Shown here: piece after piece, positions 36,316 to 46,177 of the stretch
How the letters are laid out: each line of letters opens with the position of its first letter
Numbering within the stretch: the first letter of the stretch is position 1
Assembly (NCBI GenBank): GCA_900177435.1
Contig: FXAI01000010.1
Location: forward strand, 63,281 to 127,280
Length of the DNA stretch: 64,000 bases
Direction of reading: 5' to 3'
Origin: Alteromonadaceae bacterium Bs31
Lineage (GTDB): Bacteria; Pseudomonadota; Gammaproteobacteria; Pseudomonadales; Cellvibrionaceae
The notes under the pieces: generated by a model
Database searches by the model: none
Told to the model about the DNA's origin: nothing
The model's input: the letters and a program-made list of their open reading frames with translations, nothing else
Position numbers and translations under genes: made by a program

Positions 36316-37077
36316 CTAATGAGCAAGAAATTTCAATAACAGACGTGTTACCAAGTCCGGTTTTTCTGCGTGCAACCAATGACCCGTATCTGCCACTATT
36401 TTAAATTGTGCCGAGGGGAAGCGTGACACTATCTCACCGTGATGACTGTTCTGAATATAAGCAGACCTCCCCCCTTTTAGAAACAGAGTTTTGCCACGAA
36501 AACACGCCCCGCTGCGATTACCTTTCACCAGCTGCGGGTAGTGCTTGTGAAGGGTGTTAAGATTCATTCGCCAGCCATAGCCCTTGCCCTGCCTGGCAAG
36601 GTTTTTCAACAGAAAGCTGCGCACCGCGGGCTCCTCCACGTGCTGCGCCAGTATCTCCTCAGCCTGCCCTCGGCTATTTAGCTCATCGGGGCGTATCGCC
36701 AGCAATCCTTGGAATACTTGGTGGTGGTGAGGATCGTAGTGCACCGGCGAGATATCCAGCACCGCCAGGCGATCAACACAAGTGGGGTGATCAAGGGCCA
36801 GTTCCATGGCCACCTTTCCCCCGAGGGAGTGACCGATAAAACTGGCGTGCTGAAAGCTCTGTTTTTGCAGCCAGTGGTAGACCTGTTCCGCCATTTGGGC
36901 GAGACTGGTCTCGTCGCTGTGTGGCGACCTGCCATGATTGGGCAAGTCTATAGAATGCACGCAATAGTGTTTTGCAAGCTGACGGGCAATGCCGCCAAGA
37001 TTCTCCAGAGAGCCAAACAAGCCGTGGATCAGCACCACGGGCTTGCCAGTGCCGGCTTGTCGAGCGTTGAGGGGCAT
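36316..37077 (-). CDS. Alpha/beta hydrolase, YbfF-type esterase
   Basis: A 253-residue alpha/beta hydrolase. The oxyanion region is VLIHGLFGSLENLGGIA, the nucleophile elbow GHSLGGKVAMELAL carries the catalytic Ser near residue 91, and the late ADTGHWLHAEKPDL supplies the His. DLPNHGRSPHS matches the YbfF subgroup. It begins one base before the end of the DUF1820 gene, so the two are co-transcribed. The substrate is unknown; small acyl or malonyl esters are suggested by homologues. Confidence 0.9.
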   Translation of the reverse strand: MPLNARQAGTGKPVVLIHGLFGSLENLGGIARQLAKHYCVHSIDLPNHGRSPHSDETSLAQMAEQVYHWLQKQSFQHASFIGHSLGGKVAMELALDHPTCVDRLAVLDISPVHYDPHHHQVFQGLLAIRPDELNSRGQAEEILAQHVEEPAVRSFLLKNLARQGKGYGWRMNLNTLHKHYPQLVKGNRSGACFRGKTLFLKGGRSAYIQNSHHGEIVSRFPSAQFKIVADTGHWLHAEKPDLVTRLLLKFLAH

Positions 37078-37412
37078 CAGTCTTTATTAGGCGCGGGTGC
37101 CGGTGTTGGGAAGGGAAATTGAGCAATTTTGTCACCAGCCTTAACTTCGCTGACTTTTACGCTACCTTCTTTTTCCACTTCATCGATACGCACCACGCTA
37201 TGCATGGGTATATAGGAGCGCTTCACGCCTGCAAACTCATTTTTAAGCTTTTCTTCTGCCGGGTCCACCAGCAATTGGGTGTGCTCACCAAAGACAAACT
37301 CTTCAACCTCTATAAAGCCATACATTTCGCTCTGATAAATGGCGCGTGCGTATACTTCGTAGATCTGATTACGGTTGTAGAAAACAACTTTAAAAACCGG
37401 GTTGGAGGGCAT
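37077..37412 (-). CDS. DUF1820 family protein
   Basis: A 111-residue protein with VFKVVFYNRNQIYEVYARAI, FIEVEEFVFGEHTQLLVDP and SYIPMHSVVRIDEVEKEG, a compact beta-rich fold, then a Pro/Ala-rich tail PTPAPAPNKD. It lies next to miaB and divergent from it, as in Pseudomonas. Function unknown. Confidence 0.88.
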   Translation of the reverse strand: MPSNPVFKVVFYNRNQIYEVYARAIYQSEMYGFIEVEEFVFGEHTQLLVDPAEEKLKNEFAGVKRSYIPMHSVVRIDEVEKEGSVKVSEVKAGDKIAQFPFPTPAPAPNKD

Positions 37413-37710
37413 GTGCTTAGTATTACCTCAATCTGTAAACGTCGTGCGAGAATAGCACAATATGGGTCTGGAGCCGGGAATTTCAAGCTAGCCTGACAGC
37501 AGCCCGGATATTGCAGCAAAGCGCGGAGCACGTGCTTGAAACGCTCGTATTGACTTCCACTCGCTTCAGCTTATTTTTACCAATCTTTTCTAGCTTACTG
37601 CCCCTCAAAAGGGCCAACTAAAAATTACCGTAGCTCTGGCAATATCCGGGCTAGCTCCTCCCCGGCACTGCGGCTATAATGCGCGCTCGATTTTTGAGCA
37701 CTTTTCACCT

Positions 37711-39072
37711 ATGTCCAGCAGCGAAACATCCAGCAGTAAAAAACTCTTTATCCAAACTCACGGCTGCCAGATGAACGAGTACGATTCTTCACGCATGCAG
37801 GATCTACTTGGCTCATCACACCAAATGATTCCGACGGATGACCCCGAAGAAGCTGACGTGCTGCTGGTGAACACCTGCTCTATCCGCGAAAAAGCGCAAG
37901 AAAAGCTCTTCCACCAGCTCGGCCGATGGAAGCAGCTAAAAGAGAAAAAACCGGAGCTGGTAATTGGCGTTGGCGGCTGTGTTGCCAGCCAGGAAGGAGA
38001 GGCCATTGCCAAACGCGCACCCTTTGTAGATCTCATTTTTGGGCCACAAACCTTACATCGCTTGCCAGACATGATGGAAACCCCAAGGGACAAGGGCGCA
38101 GTGATTGTGGATATCAGCTTTCCCGAAATAGAGAAGTTCGACAATCTGCCAGAACCCGAAGCCGACGGCGCCACCGCCTTCGTCTCCATTATGGAAGGCT
38201 GCTCCAAGTACTGCACCTTCTGCGTAGTGCCCTACACCCGCGGTGAAGAGGTAAGTCGGCCGGTGACAGACGTACTCCGGGAAGTCGCTCACCTGGCAAG
38301 CCAGGGGGTACGAGAAGTCAACCTGCTGGGCCAGAATGTGAACGCCTATCGCGGTGACGGCACAGAAGGCGTTACCGACCTGGCAGAACTGATCACTCTG
38401 GTGGCAGCCATCGATGGCATCGACCGTATTCGCTTTACCACATCCCACCCGGTGGAGTTCAGCGACAGTCTTATCCAGGTATACGCAGAAGTCCCCGAAC
38501 TAGTGAGCCACCTGCACCTGCCGGTACAAAGCGGTTCAGACCGGGTGTTAATGGCCATGAAACGCGGCCATACCGCGCTGGAGTACAAATCCAAACTGAG
38601 GCGCCTGAAAGAGATCCGCCCGGATATATGCTTCTCCTCTGATTTTATTATTGGCTTCCCCGGCGAAAGCGAAAGCGACTTCGAAGCCACCATGAAGCTC
38701 ATTAACGATATTGGCTTCGATATGAGCTTCAGCTTCATCTACAGCCCCCGCCCCGGCACACCGGCGGCAGACATGAAAGACGACACCCCCATGTCGTTAA
38801 AAAAAGAACGGCTATCAATTCTCCAACAACGCATCAACCAGCACTCCCAGGACATAAGCCGGAAAATGGTGGGCAACACCGAGCGTATACTTGTCACTGG
38901 TTATAGTAAGAAAGATCCCGGACAGCTCAGTGGCCGTACAGAGAACAACCGCGTGGTGAATTTCAGTTGCGACAATGCCCAACTTATTGGCAAGTTTGCT
39001 GATATTCTTATCGAAGAAGCACTACCCAATTCACTGCGTGGCGTGTTACTTGGTTCTGAACTGGATGATTGA
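37711..39072 (+). CDS. miaB: tRNA-i6A37 methylthiotransferase
   Basis: MiaB adds a methylthio group to isopentenyladenosine-37 in tRNAs that read codons starting with U. The 453-residue protein has the N-terminal UPF0004 domain with cysteines in [20 protein letters not shown] and VGGCVAS, the radical-SAM cluster C164-x3-C168-x2-C171 in [17 protein letters not shown], and a C-terminal TRAM domain. It is the first gene of a miaB-phoH-ybeY-corC-lnt run, the conserved gammaproteobacterial order. Confidence 0.98.
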   Translation: MSSSETSSSKKLFIQTHGCQMNEYDSSRMQDLLGSSHQMIPTDDPEEADVLLVNTCSIREKAQEKLFHQLGRWKQLKEKKPELVIGVGGCVASQEGEAIAKRAPFVDLIFGPQTLHRLPDMMETPRDKGAVIVDISFPEIEKFDNLPEPEADGATAFVSIMEGCSKYCTFCVVPYTRGEEVSRPVTDVLREVAHLASQGVREVNLLGQNVNAYRGDGTEGVTDLAELITLVAAIDGIDRIRFTTSHPVEFSDSLIQVYAEVPELVSHLHLPVQSGSDRVLMAMKRGHTALEYKSKLRRLKEIRPDICFSSDFIIGFPGESESDFEATMKLINDIGFDMSFSFIYSPRPGTPAADMKDDTPMSLKKERLSILQQRINQHSQDISRKMVGNTERILVTGYSKKDPGQLSGRTENNRVVNFSCDNAQLIGKFADILIEEALPNSLRGVLLGSELDD

Positions 39073-39127
39073 TACTAAAATAGGGTAGGCTAATTACTCC
39101 TACTCACCTCAGGAATACATAAACCCC

Positions 39128-40126
39128 TTGAACAACTCAGTCTCTGACTCCGATTCATTAGCGCTAACTCTCGAGCCTAATGACTCGAGACGCTTGGCCA
39201 TCCTCAGCGGCCAGTTTGGCGCACACTTAAAGCAAATCGAAAAACGCCTTGAAGTGCAAATCCTCAATCGCGGCAACGCTTTTACCCTGCAGGGGAGCAA
39301 TGCGGAGAGCGCTGCGCAGGTTATCGAGCAGCTTTATCATCAAACGGAAAACGGGAGTGTGCTCACCCCCGATGAAGTACACCTCGCCATACAGGAAAGC
39401 ACTATGGAATCGGCCTCAGCCGCAGTAGAAGACGCCAAGCAGGCGGTTGAAAGCGTCAGCATCATCCGCACAAAAAAATGCACCGTTAAACCCCGCGGCG
39501 GCAATCAGAAATCTTACGTATCAGCGGTTCGCTTAAACGATATTAACTTCGGTATAGGCCCTGCTGGCACCGGTAAAACCTACCTCGCGGTGGCCTGTGG
39601 TGTGGAAGCCTTGTTAAAAGACGAAGTGGAGCGCATTTTGCTGGTACGTCCGGCGGTGGAAGCCGGCGAGAAGCTGGGGTTTTTACCGGGAGATCTGGCC
39701 CAAAAAGTAGACCCCTACCTGCGCCCTCTTTACGACGCCCTCTATGAAATGCTCGGCTTCGAAACTGTCGCCAAGTTTATAGAGAGAAACGTTATCGAGG
39801 TGGCGCCCTTGGCTTACATGCGCGGCAGAACCCTGAATAACTCCTTTGTTATTCTGGATGAAAGCCAAAACACCACGCGTGAGCAGATGAAAATGTTTCT
39901 AACGCGCATAGGCTTTGGCTCAACCGCAGTGATTACCGGTGATCCATCACAAATAGATTTACCTCGCGGCCAGGCTTCCGGCCTTAAGCATGCCGTGCAA
40001 GTGTTAGACGGTGTCGATGGCATCAGCTTTACTGTCTTCGGCGCGAAAGACGTTGTGCGTCACCCCATTGTTCAACGCATTGTCGAAGCCTACGATGCCG
40101 CCGAACAAAAAGCAGAACAGCAATAA
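39128..40126 (+). CDS. ybeZ: PhoH-like ATPase
   Basis: A 332-residue PhoH-family P-loop NTPase, often paired with the endonuclease YbeY in rRNA maturation. It has an N-terminal KH-like segment, Walker A GPAGTGKT (residues 144-151), RPAVEAGEKLGFLPGD, and Walker B VILDESQNTT. The TTG at 39128 is the only in-frame start giving the conserved N-terminus; an AGGA lies 13 nt upstream, rather far. It is 5 bp from ybeY. Confidence 0.95.
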   Translation: MNNSVSDSDSLALTLEPNDSRRLAILSGQFGAHLKQIEKRLEVQILNRGNAFTLQGSNAESAAQVIEQLYHQTENGSVLTPDEVHLAIQESTMESASAAVEDAKQAVESVSIIRTKKCTVKPRGGNQKSYVSAVRLNDINFGIGPAGTGKTYLAVACGVEALLKDEVERILLVRPAVEAGEKLGFLPGDLAQKVDPYLRPLYDALYEMLGFETVAKFIERNVIEVAPLAYMRGRTLNNSFVILDESQNTTREQMKMFLTRIGFGSTAVITGDPSQIDLPRGQASGLKHAVQVLDGVDGISFTVFGAKDVVRHPIVQRIVEAYDAAEQKAEQQ

Positions 40127-40131
40127 AGGTA

Positions 40132-40617
40132 ATGAAAACGCTGACACTCGATCTAGAGAATGCCTCTTCATTAGCAGAAAAAGAGTTACCTACGGAGCAA
40201 CAGATTACTCGGTGGGCCCAACTGTGTTTGCATCCTGAACGCTTCAACAAGAATGTGCAAAAAGTCGAGATCAGTGAGCCTAGCTTAAGTATCCGCATTG
40301 TTGACGAGGAAGAAATTCAGCAATTAAATCTGCAGTTTCGCCACAAGGACAAAGCCACCAATGTGCTTTCCTTCCCTTGCGAACTGCCTCCCGAAGTCAA
40401 TCTGGATTTATTAGGGGATATTGTTATCTGCGCTCCGGTTGTGGCAGCAGAGGCAAAACAACAAAACAAAGAAATAATGGCCCATTGGGCACACATGGTG
40501 GTGCACGGCTGCTTACATTTAGTGGGCTACGACCATGTTGAAGACGCCGATGCCGCAATTATGGAAGCACTGGAAATCAGCATTTTAAACGCGCTTGATT
40601 TCCCTAGTCCCTATTAA
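40132..40617 (+). CDS. ybeY: Endoribonuclease YbeY
   Basis: YbeY is a zinc-dependent RNase involved in 16S rRNA 3' maturation and ribosome quality control. The 161-residue protein has FRHKDKATNVLSFP and the metal motif HGCLHLVGYDH near residue 124. The start follows AAAGGTA. Its position between phoH and corC is conserved. Confidence 0.96.
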   Translation: MKTLTLDLENASSLAEKELPTEQQITRWAQLCLHPERFNKNVQKVEISEPSLSIRIVDEEEIQQLNLQFRHKDKATNVLSFPCELPPEVNLDLLGDIVICAPVVAAEAKQQNKEIMAHWAHMVVHGCLHLVGYDHVEDADAAIMEALEISILNALDFPSPY

Positions 40618-40659
40618 AGAAAAATTTAAAATCATCATCACAGTTAATGACCTGCGTTC

Positions 40660-41559
40660 ATGGAGACGCCAAACCCAATGACAGAAGAACCGCCGAGTAG
40701 CGACTCGAGCAGCGAACATTCCCGCAACCGTTCCTGGCTCGAACGCCTATTCCCTGCATTAAGCAATGAACCGAAATCCCGCGCGGAGTTATTGAAGATA
40801 ATCAAAGGCGCTGCCGATAACAAAGTGGTGGACCAGGAGGCGCTGAACATTATCGAAGGCGCTCTGGATGTATCCAAACTGCAAGTGCGTGAAATAATGA
40901 TCCCTCGTTCGCAGATGGTTGTCATCAAAGAAGATGAAAGCCCCGCCGAATTTTTATCCAAAGTGATCGATAGCGGGCACTCGCGCTTCCCAGTGATCGG
41001 CGAGAGCAGCGACGACGTAAAAGGCATATTACTGGCGAAAGATTTACTCCCACTGATACTCAATGGTCAACAGAGTTTTAACTGGGGCGAATGCCTGCGT
41101 ACAGCAAACATTATCCCGGAGAGTAAACGCCTCAATGTACTCCTCAAGGAGTTTCGCGAGAAACGCTACCATATGGCCCTGGTCATCGATGAATATGGCG
41201 GCATTTCCGGTTTGCTGACCATCGAAGATATCCTTGAAGAAATCGTTGGCGAGATCGAAGACGAAACCGACGAAGAAAATGAAGACTTTATTCGACAGGT
41301 GAGTAGCAGCGACTATATTTTAAAAGCACTCACCCCTATCGAAGAATTTAATAGCTATTTTAAAACACGTGTAAGCGATGGTGAGTTCGACACCATTGGC
41401 GGCATTATCACCCAGGCTTTCGGCCACATGCCCAAGAGAAATGAAACCGTCAGCATCGGCCAATTTACATTCCGTGTGTTATATGCCGATGACCGGCAGG
41501 TACATTTGCTGAGGGTGACAAGAAATAAAGACAAGGAAACCGATGCGGATGGCGATTAG
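40660..41559 (+). CDS. corC: CorC/HlyC family CBS-domain transporter-associated protein
   Basis: A 299-residue cytosolic protein with a serine-rich N-terminus, two CBS domains (VREIMIPRSQMVVIKEDES, and the second around MALVIDEYGGISGLLTIEDILEEIVGEI) and a C-terminal CorC_HlyC domain. It is linked to magnesium and cobalt efflux in Enterobacteria, although the exact role is debated. It precedes lnt with 14 bp spacing. Confidence 0.95.
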   Translation: METPNPMTEEPPSSDSSSEHSRNRSWLERLFPALSNEPKSRAELLKIIKGAADNKVVDQEALNIIEGALDVSKLQVREIMIPRSQMVVIKEDESPAEFLSKVIDSGHSRFPVIGESSDDVKGILLAKDLLPLILNGQQSFNWGECLRTANIIPESKRLNVLLKEFREKRYHMALVIDEYGGISGLLTIEDILEEIVGEIEDETDEENEDFIRQVSSSDYILKALTPIEEFNSYFKTRVSDGEFDTIGGIITQAFGHMPKRNETVSIGQFTFRVLYADDRQVHLLRVTRNKDKETDADGD

Positions 41560-41573
41560 GGCCCACAGCAAGC

Positions 41574-43136
41574 GTGAATGAATTGGAATTAACAAACCCT
41601 AAAGTTATAGATGAACCTATTGCCAGTAACCTGAGCAACTGGCGTGGCGACATGCTGGTGGTATTTTCTGGCTCCATTTTGCCGCTGTCCTTTGCACCCT
41701 ACGAACTTTGGTGGTTTGGCATACTCGCTTGCTCCTCGCTCGCCTTGTGCCTTAAAAAAATCTCAGCCCGGCGAGCACTCTGGCGCAGCTTTTTATTTGC
41801 CTTAGGTATGTACGGCACCGGCGTGAGCTGGGTGTATGTGAGCATCCACGATTTCGCTTATACCCCGGCGTGGCTCGCAAGCATTATGACAGCCATGTTC
41901 GTCGCCTTTATGGCGCTGGTTTTTTGCTGGCCATTTTATTTTTATAAACGCTGTGTTGGTGGTTCCTACTTTGGTGTGCTACTCGGCTTTCCCGCCACCT
42001 GGGTAATTAGTGAATGGGTGCGCAGCTGGTTTTTAACCGGCTTTCCCTGGCTTTACCTGGGCTACGGCCATACCGATAGCTGGCTTGCTGGGTGGTCACC
42101 CGTATTCGGCGTTTACGGCTTAAGTTTTTTAGCGGCCTTTACCGCCACCAGCCTCTTATCCATTCAGCGTGCATCGGAAAAATTATCACTGGGTAAACGC
42201 TGGCATCGAAAATTATCGTATATCACCCTCTCCAGTGTTGCCGCTATCTGGCTCGGCGGCCTTGCCCTAACAAGCGTTAACTGGACCACTCCCACCAAAG
42301 AACTTAGCGTTAGCATTGTTCAACCGAATATCCCCCTGGAAGTAAAGTGGAACCCACTGTTTCGCGGCGAAATTACGGATACTCTGCTCGAGCTTACAGA
42401 GGACCACTGGCAATCGGATATCATTGTTTGGCCAGAAGCCGCCATTCCCATGATGTACCACGAAGCAGATTTCTTTATAGAGGAACTACAAAAGCTCGCT
42501 ACTGCAAACAATACCGCACTCGTGAGTGGAATTCTTTACGACGACGAACAGCCCAACACCTATTACAACAGCATTTTCGGTATGGGCACAGCTGAGAACA
42601 TCTACTTCAAGCAACGGCTGGTTCCCTTTGGCGAATATGTTCCCCTGGAAAAATATCTGCGTGGACTCATACGTTTTTTTGATTTACCCAATTCCATTAT
42701 TCATCGCGGGCCCTTATTGCAAGAGGGGATAAAAACAAATGAATATTCCATCGCGCCCTATATTTGTTATGAAATTGTCTACCCCGACCTGGTAGCCAAT
42801 ATGCTGGGCGATGCTCAACTGCTGGTCACCATCAGTAATGATGCCTGGTTCGGAGAATCCATAGGCCCCTTGCAACATTTTCAAATGGCGCAAATGCGCG
42901 CATTGGAAACAGGGCGCTATGTAATAAGAGGAACGAATACCGGTTTAAGCGGCATCATTTCCCACAAGGGTGAAGTTACGCTAGCAGGAACCCAGTTCAA
43001 AGCTGAAACCATTACCGGCAAGGTTATGCTCACCGAGGGTAAAACCCCTTTTGCCCGCTTTGGCTCCTGGCCAATGATCATTATCAGCTTTATGATTTTC
43101 CTTGCGCTTGCGCTTAAACACCGCTTGCTGGGTTAA
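41574..43136 (+). CDS. lnt: Apolipoprotein N-acyltransferase
   Basis: Lnt adds the third acyl chain to lipoproteins at the inner membrane, a step that LolB-dependent sorting needs. The 520-residue protein has six or so N-terminal membrane helices and a C-terminal nitrilase domain. Its catalytic residues are in WPEAAIPMM (Glu), FKQRLVPFGEYVP (Lys) and PYICYEIVYPDL (Cys). A last helix closes the protein. The GTG at 41574 is the first usable start. Confidence 0.97.
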   Translation: MNELELTNPKVIDEPIASNLSNWRGDMLVVFSGSILPLSFAPYELWWFGILACSSLALCLKKISARRALWRSFLFALGMYGTGVSWVYVSIHDFAYTPAWLASIMTAMFVAFMALVFCWPFYFYKRCVGGSYFGVLLGFPATWVISEWVRSWFLTGFPWLYLGYGHTDSWLAGWSPVFGVYGLSFLAAFTATSLLSIQRASEKLSLGKRWHRKLSYITLSSVAAIWLGGLALTSVNWTTPTKELSVSIVQPNIPLEVKWNPLFRGEITDTLLELTEDHWQSDIIVWPEAAIPMMYHEADFFIEELQKLATANNTALVSGILYDDEQPNTYYNSIFGMGTAENIYFKQRLVPFGEYVPLEKYLRGLIRFFDLPNSIIHRGPLLQEGIKTNEYSIAPYICYEIVYPDLVANMLGDAQLLVTISNDAWFGESIGPLQHFQMAQMRALETGRYVIRGTNTGLSGIISHKGEVTLAGTQFKAETITGKVMLTEGKTPFARFGSWPMIIISFMIFLALALKHRLLG

Positions 43137-43156
43137 GTACCTTTTGATTTATTGCT

Positions 43157-43175
43157 GAACCGCCATTGGCGGTTC
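43157..43175 (+). terminator. Hairpin after lnt
   Basis: An 8-bp stem GAACCGCC / GGCGGTTC with an ATT loop, 20 bp after the lnt stop. Followed by CGTATATTTA, not a clean T-run, so only a possible terminator. Confidence 0.4.
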
Positions 43176-43254
43176 CGTATATTTAGTGCCAAACTTGACT
43201 CTAAGTTTTACATTCCACGCCTCAAAAACGCTATCGGCTCAGGGCTTAAGCACG

Positions 43255-45168
43255 ATGAACAAAACCCTTAAAGTATTGTTTGTTTTACTCTTTCTGTTAA
43301 TCGTCGGCGTATCCAGTAATTATGCAGTTCAAAATTTTACGGCAGCAGAGGACCGCGCCGCAAAAATTACCGAGGCTGATTATTTTGGAGACAGTATCAA
43401 GGAAGTTATTTACCTCGAGCAAAACTGGAGCGCCTCGGACAGCATCTGGTTTTACACTACAAGCCAAGGCTCAGACCTGCTTCCCTACCAACTTTTTTTA
43501 CATCTCGAGCAGGCTGACAGCCGCGAACTTTTCCGTGCCGATGAAACAGTGCTGCGCTATCGCTACCTGCCTCAGAATTCCAGCTGGGGCAACCCGGATG
43601 CCCTGCCCTTGGGCTTTGTTAAAGATAGTTATCGCGGCAAAGACTATGTAGGCTTCAGCTGTGCTGCCTGCCATACCGCTCAAATCAACTACCAGGGTTT
43701 GGGCATCCGTATCGATGGTGCGCCGGCAATGGCCGATATGGAGCAGTTTCTACTCGCGCTGGAACGGGCTTTAAAAGCTACGCTGGACAATGGCGAGAAA
43801 TTGGCGCGCCTGGCAGAAAACCTCTATGGCTCCAGCGATGCTGCTCATGTGGCCAAAGCACGCGCGGAGCTGCAATTCAGCTACGAGCAACAACAGAGCT
43901 ACAACAGAGCCAACCAGCCTTTGCACGGCGAGCAGCTTGTTCACTACGGCTATGCCCGCCTTGACGCCTTCGGCCGCATCTACAACCGTATTTTGAGCCA
44001 CCTCACCCCCAACGACCTCAGCAACTACAATGCCGCAAGCGCACCAGTGAGCTACCCCTTTTTGTGGGACACCCCCCAACATGACTACGTGCAGTGGAAT
44101 GGCGTAAGCCAGAACGCAAAAACCGGCGCGCTTGGTCGCAATGTAGGTGAAGTGATGGGGGTATTCGGTACGATGGAACTGCACAGCCAAACGCAAGAGG
44201 AAGGCTATCGCTCCTCTGTCGACGTGCGCAATATTATTCGCTTGGAGCGCCATATAGAAAAGCTGCAATCTCCTCAGTGGCCAGAACAATTTCCAGCTAT
44301 TGACCCGGCTCTGGCGGAACGCGGCAGAGAAGTATTTCTGCAGTATCGTTGTCACGATTGCCATCAGCACATTGACCGCAGCGATGAACAGCGACGGGTA
44401 CAAGCGCAAATGGCCTCGCTTCCACTACTGGGAACCGACCCTCAGATGGCAACAAACGCCATCAGCTACGGTGGAAAAAGCGGATATTTTGAAGGTTTAC
44501 CGGTAGAACACGATGATCCCACTGGCGCAAAATTCGCGGCAGTAAGCAAAGTTCTCCCTCTACTGGCAGAAGCGGGGCGAGGGGTCGTCACTCAACCGGA
44601 CCTGGACAAACCCGCAGTCTATCGGGGCATTCTGCGCTTACTGGATGTACTCGTCTCCATTTGGGATAACCCCGCTCAACACAATACTGAACGACAATTG
44701 GATTTTGAGGCAAATAGTGAGCCCGCTGAGTATTTACTCGCCTACAAGGGACGCCCCTTAAATGGTATTTGGGCTACCGCACCTTACTTGCATAACGGCT
44801 CAGTACTCAACCTGTACGAGCTCTTTTTACCCCAGTGCACAGAACAGGAACTTGCCACAGATAAACTCGAGGGGCAGCACTGTCGAAGCATGACATTTAC
44901 CGTTGGCAGCCGAGAATTTGACCCGGTGAAAGTTGGTTTCGTCAACCGCCCCGCAGCAGACTACCCAGGCCTGTTTGAATTCGATACCCGCCTGCCCAGT
45001 AATTCCAACGCCGGGCACGAATACGCGGCCGGTAAAACCCCGGTTATTAAACGCGGTGCGGGAGGAAGCCCGCTGAAAAACCAAGACGGCTCAGCGCAAA
45101 CAGAACTGCTGCCGCCAATCAATACTGCTGACCGTTGGGCGCTGGTGGAGTATTTAAAAACCTTATAA
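43255..45168 (+). CDS. Di-haem c-type cytochrome related to RoxA/di-haem peroxidases
   Basis: A 637-residue exported protein with an N-terminal signal or anchor (KVLFVLLFLLIVGVSS). Two haem c motifs are present, C136-AAC-H140 with preceding VGFS and C366-HD-CH (C366, C369, H370). The region LLAYKGRPLNGIWATAPYLHNGS (about 510) is the hallmark of di-haem peroxidase-type cytochromes including rubber oxygenase RoxA. It may be an electron-transfer peroxidase or an oxygenase; sequence alone does not decide. The ATG at 43255 gives the signal; a longer frame from 43186 lacks one. Confidence 0.8.
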   Translation: MNKTLKVLFVLLFLLIVGVSSNYAVQNFTAAEDRAAKITEADYFGDSIKEVIYLEQNWSASDSIWFYTTSQGSDLLPYQLFLHLEQADSRELFRADETVLRYRYLPQNSSWGNPDALPLGFVKDSYRGKDYVGFSCAACHTAQINYQGLGIRIDGAPAMADMEQFLLALERALKATLDNGEKLARLAENLYGSSDAAHVAKARAELQFSYEQQQSYNRANQPLHGEQLVHYGYARLDAFGRIYNRILSHLTPNDLSNYNAASAPVSYPFLWDTPQHDYVQWNGVSQNAKTGALGRNVGEVMGVFGTMELHSQTQEEGYRSSVDVRNIIRLERHIEKLQSPQWPEQFPAIDPALAERGREVFLQYRCHDCHQHIDRSDEQRRVQAQMASLPLLGTDPQMATNAISYGGKSGYFEGLPVEHDDPTGAKFAAVSKVLPLLAEAGRGVVTQPDLDKPAVYRGILRLLDVLVSIWDNPAQHNTERQLDFEANSEPAEYLLAYKGRPLNGIWATAPYLHNGSVLNLYELFLPQCTEQELATDKLEGQHCRSMTFTVGSREFDPVKVGFVNRPAADYPGLFEFDTRLPSNSNAGHEYAAGKTPVIKRGAGGSPLKNQDGSAQTELLPPINTADRWALVEYLKTL

Positions 45169-45270
45169 CTCTCCTTGGCAGTAAGCCTTTAAAAGGTAAA
45201 CCACAATTTGTTACAGGCCCGTCACCTCTGTCGTATATAATTCCGCTCAGTTTTAGCTTGAGCCCACCCT

Positions 45271-46158
45271 ATGAAGTCTGCACAACTCAACACAATGATC
45301 AAACGCTTTACCCTGATTTTTGTATGCCTAATTTTTATCAGCAGTTGCACCACCAAAGTGGCCTACAACTTTCTCGATTGGGCGATGATGTGGTATTTCG
45401 AAAGCTACGTAAGCCTCAACAAAGAACAGAAGAAATATACCAAAAAGCAGCTCGATGACTTTCACCACTGGCATCGCACAACACAGCTGCCACGCTACGC
45501 CCTATATCTGGAAGGCTTAAAAATCAGATTAAACAGCGACCAGCTCAACGCTGAGATGATCCACAAAGAAACCGATGAATTACAGCTGTTTCTGGACGAT
45601 AGCCTTAACTACCTTACCCCGCTGTTTGCACAGCTGCTGGCCAGCTTTAGTGACCAACAGGTAGAAGAGCTGCTAGCCTCGATTGCAGATGATCGCGACG
45701 AATACCAACAGGAATTTGTCGACGTGAGTGAAAAAGAATTACACAAAGCCCGCATCAAAGAGCTGAAAAGTAACCTCAGCCTCGCCTCAATCGGCTCCTA
45801 CAGCAAACAGCAAAATAATACGCTCAAAAACTGGAGTCACTCTTTAACGCCCTTTGAACAACTGGCACTGGAACAACAGGAAATCTGGGCAGAAGAATTA
45901 ACACTGGCACTGGCCGAACGCCAGGATAGAGTAAAGCTTGAAGCAACGCTTAAGAAATTATTATTTGTACACACCGACCACTGGGCAGAAGAGCTGGAGC
46001 GCCGCATGGATCAGAATCAAGCGCTCACTTACGCCATGCTGGCCGAGCTGATCAACTCTCTTAGCAGCAAACAACGCAAGAAAATGAATCGAAGAATCGA
46101 TAATTACATTGAAGACTTTCGTGCCCTGGCACTTGCAAAAACGAACAGCGCAAACTAG
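45271..46158 (+). CDS. DUF6279-type lipoprotein
   Basis: A 295-residue lipoprotein with a signal ending FISSC and a helical body (YNFLDWAMMWYFESYVSLNKEQKKY). The rest is rich in charged helices with repeated Glu/Lys. The pattern fits DUF6279. Function unknown. A start at 45295 (MIKRFTLIF) is an alternative with a shorter signal. It stands alone between the cytochrome and a convergent gene. Confidence 0.75.
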   Translation: MKSAQLNTMIKRFTLIFVCLIFISSCTTKVAYNFLDWAMMWYFESYVSLNKEQKKYTKKQLDDFHHWHRTTQLPRYALYLEGLKIRLNSDQLNAEMIHKETDELQLFLDDSLNYLTPLFAQLLASFSDQQVEELLASIADDRDEYQQEFVDVSEKELHKARIKELKSNLSLASIGSYSKQQNNTLKNWSHSLTPFEQLALEQQEIWAEELTLALAERQDRVKLEATLKKLLFVHTDHWAEELERRMDQNQALTYAMLAELINSLSSKQRKKMNRRIDNYIEDFRALALAKTNSAN

Positions 46159-46177
46159 CAAGCAACGCGGTTAAGGC

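Noticed and set aside
36068-36319. 83-codon plus-strand frame between the GGDEF-EAL and esterase genes
   Set aside because: Low-complexity composition, no ribosome site of note and no recognisable domain; treated as non-coding.
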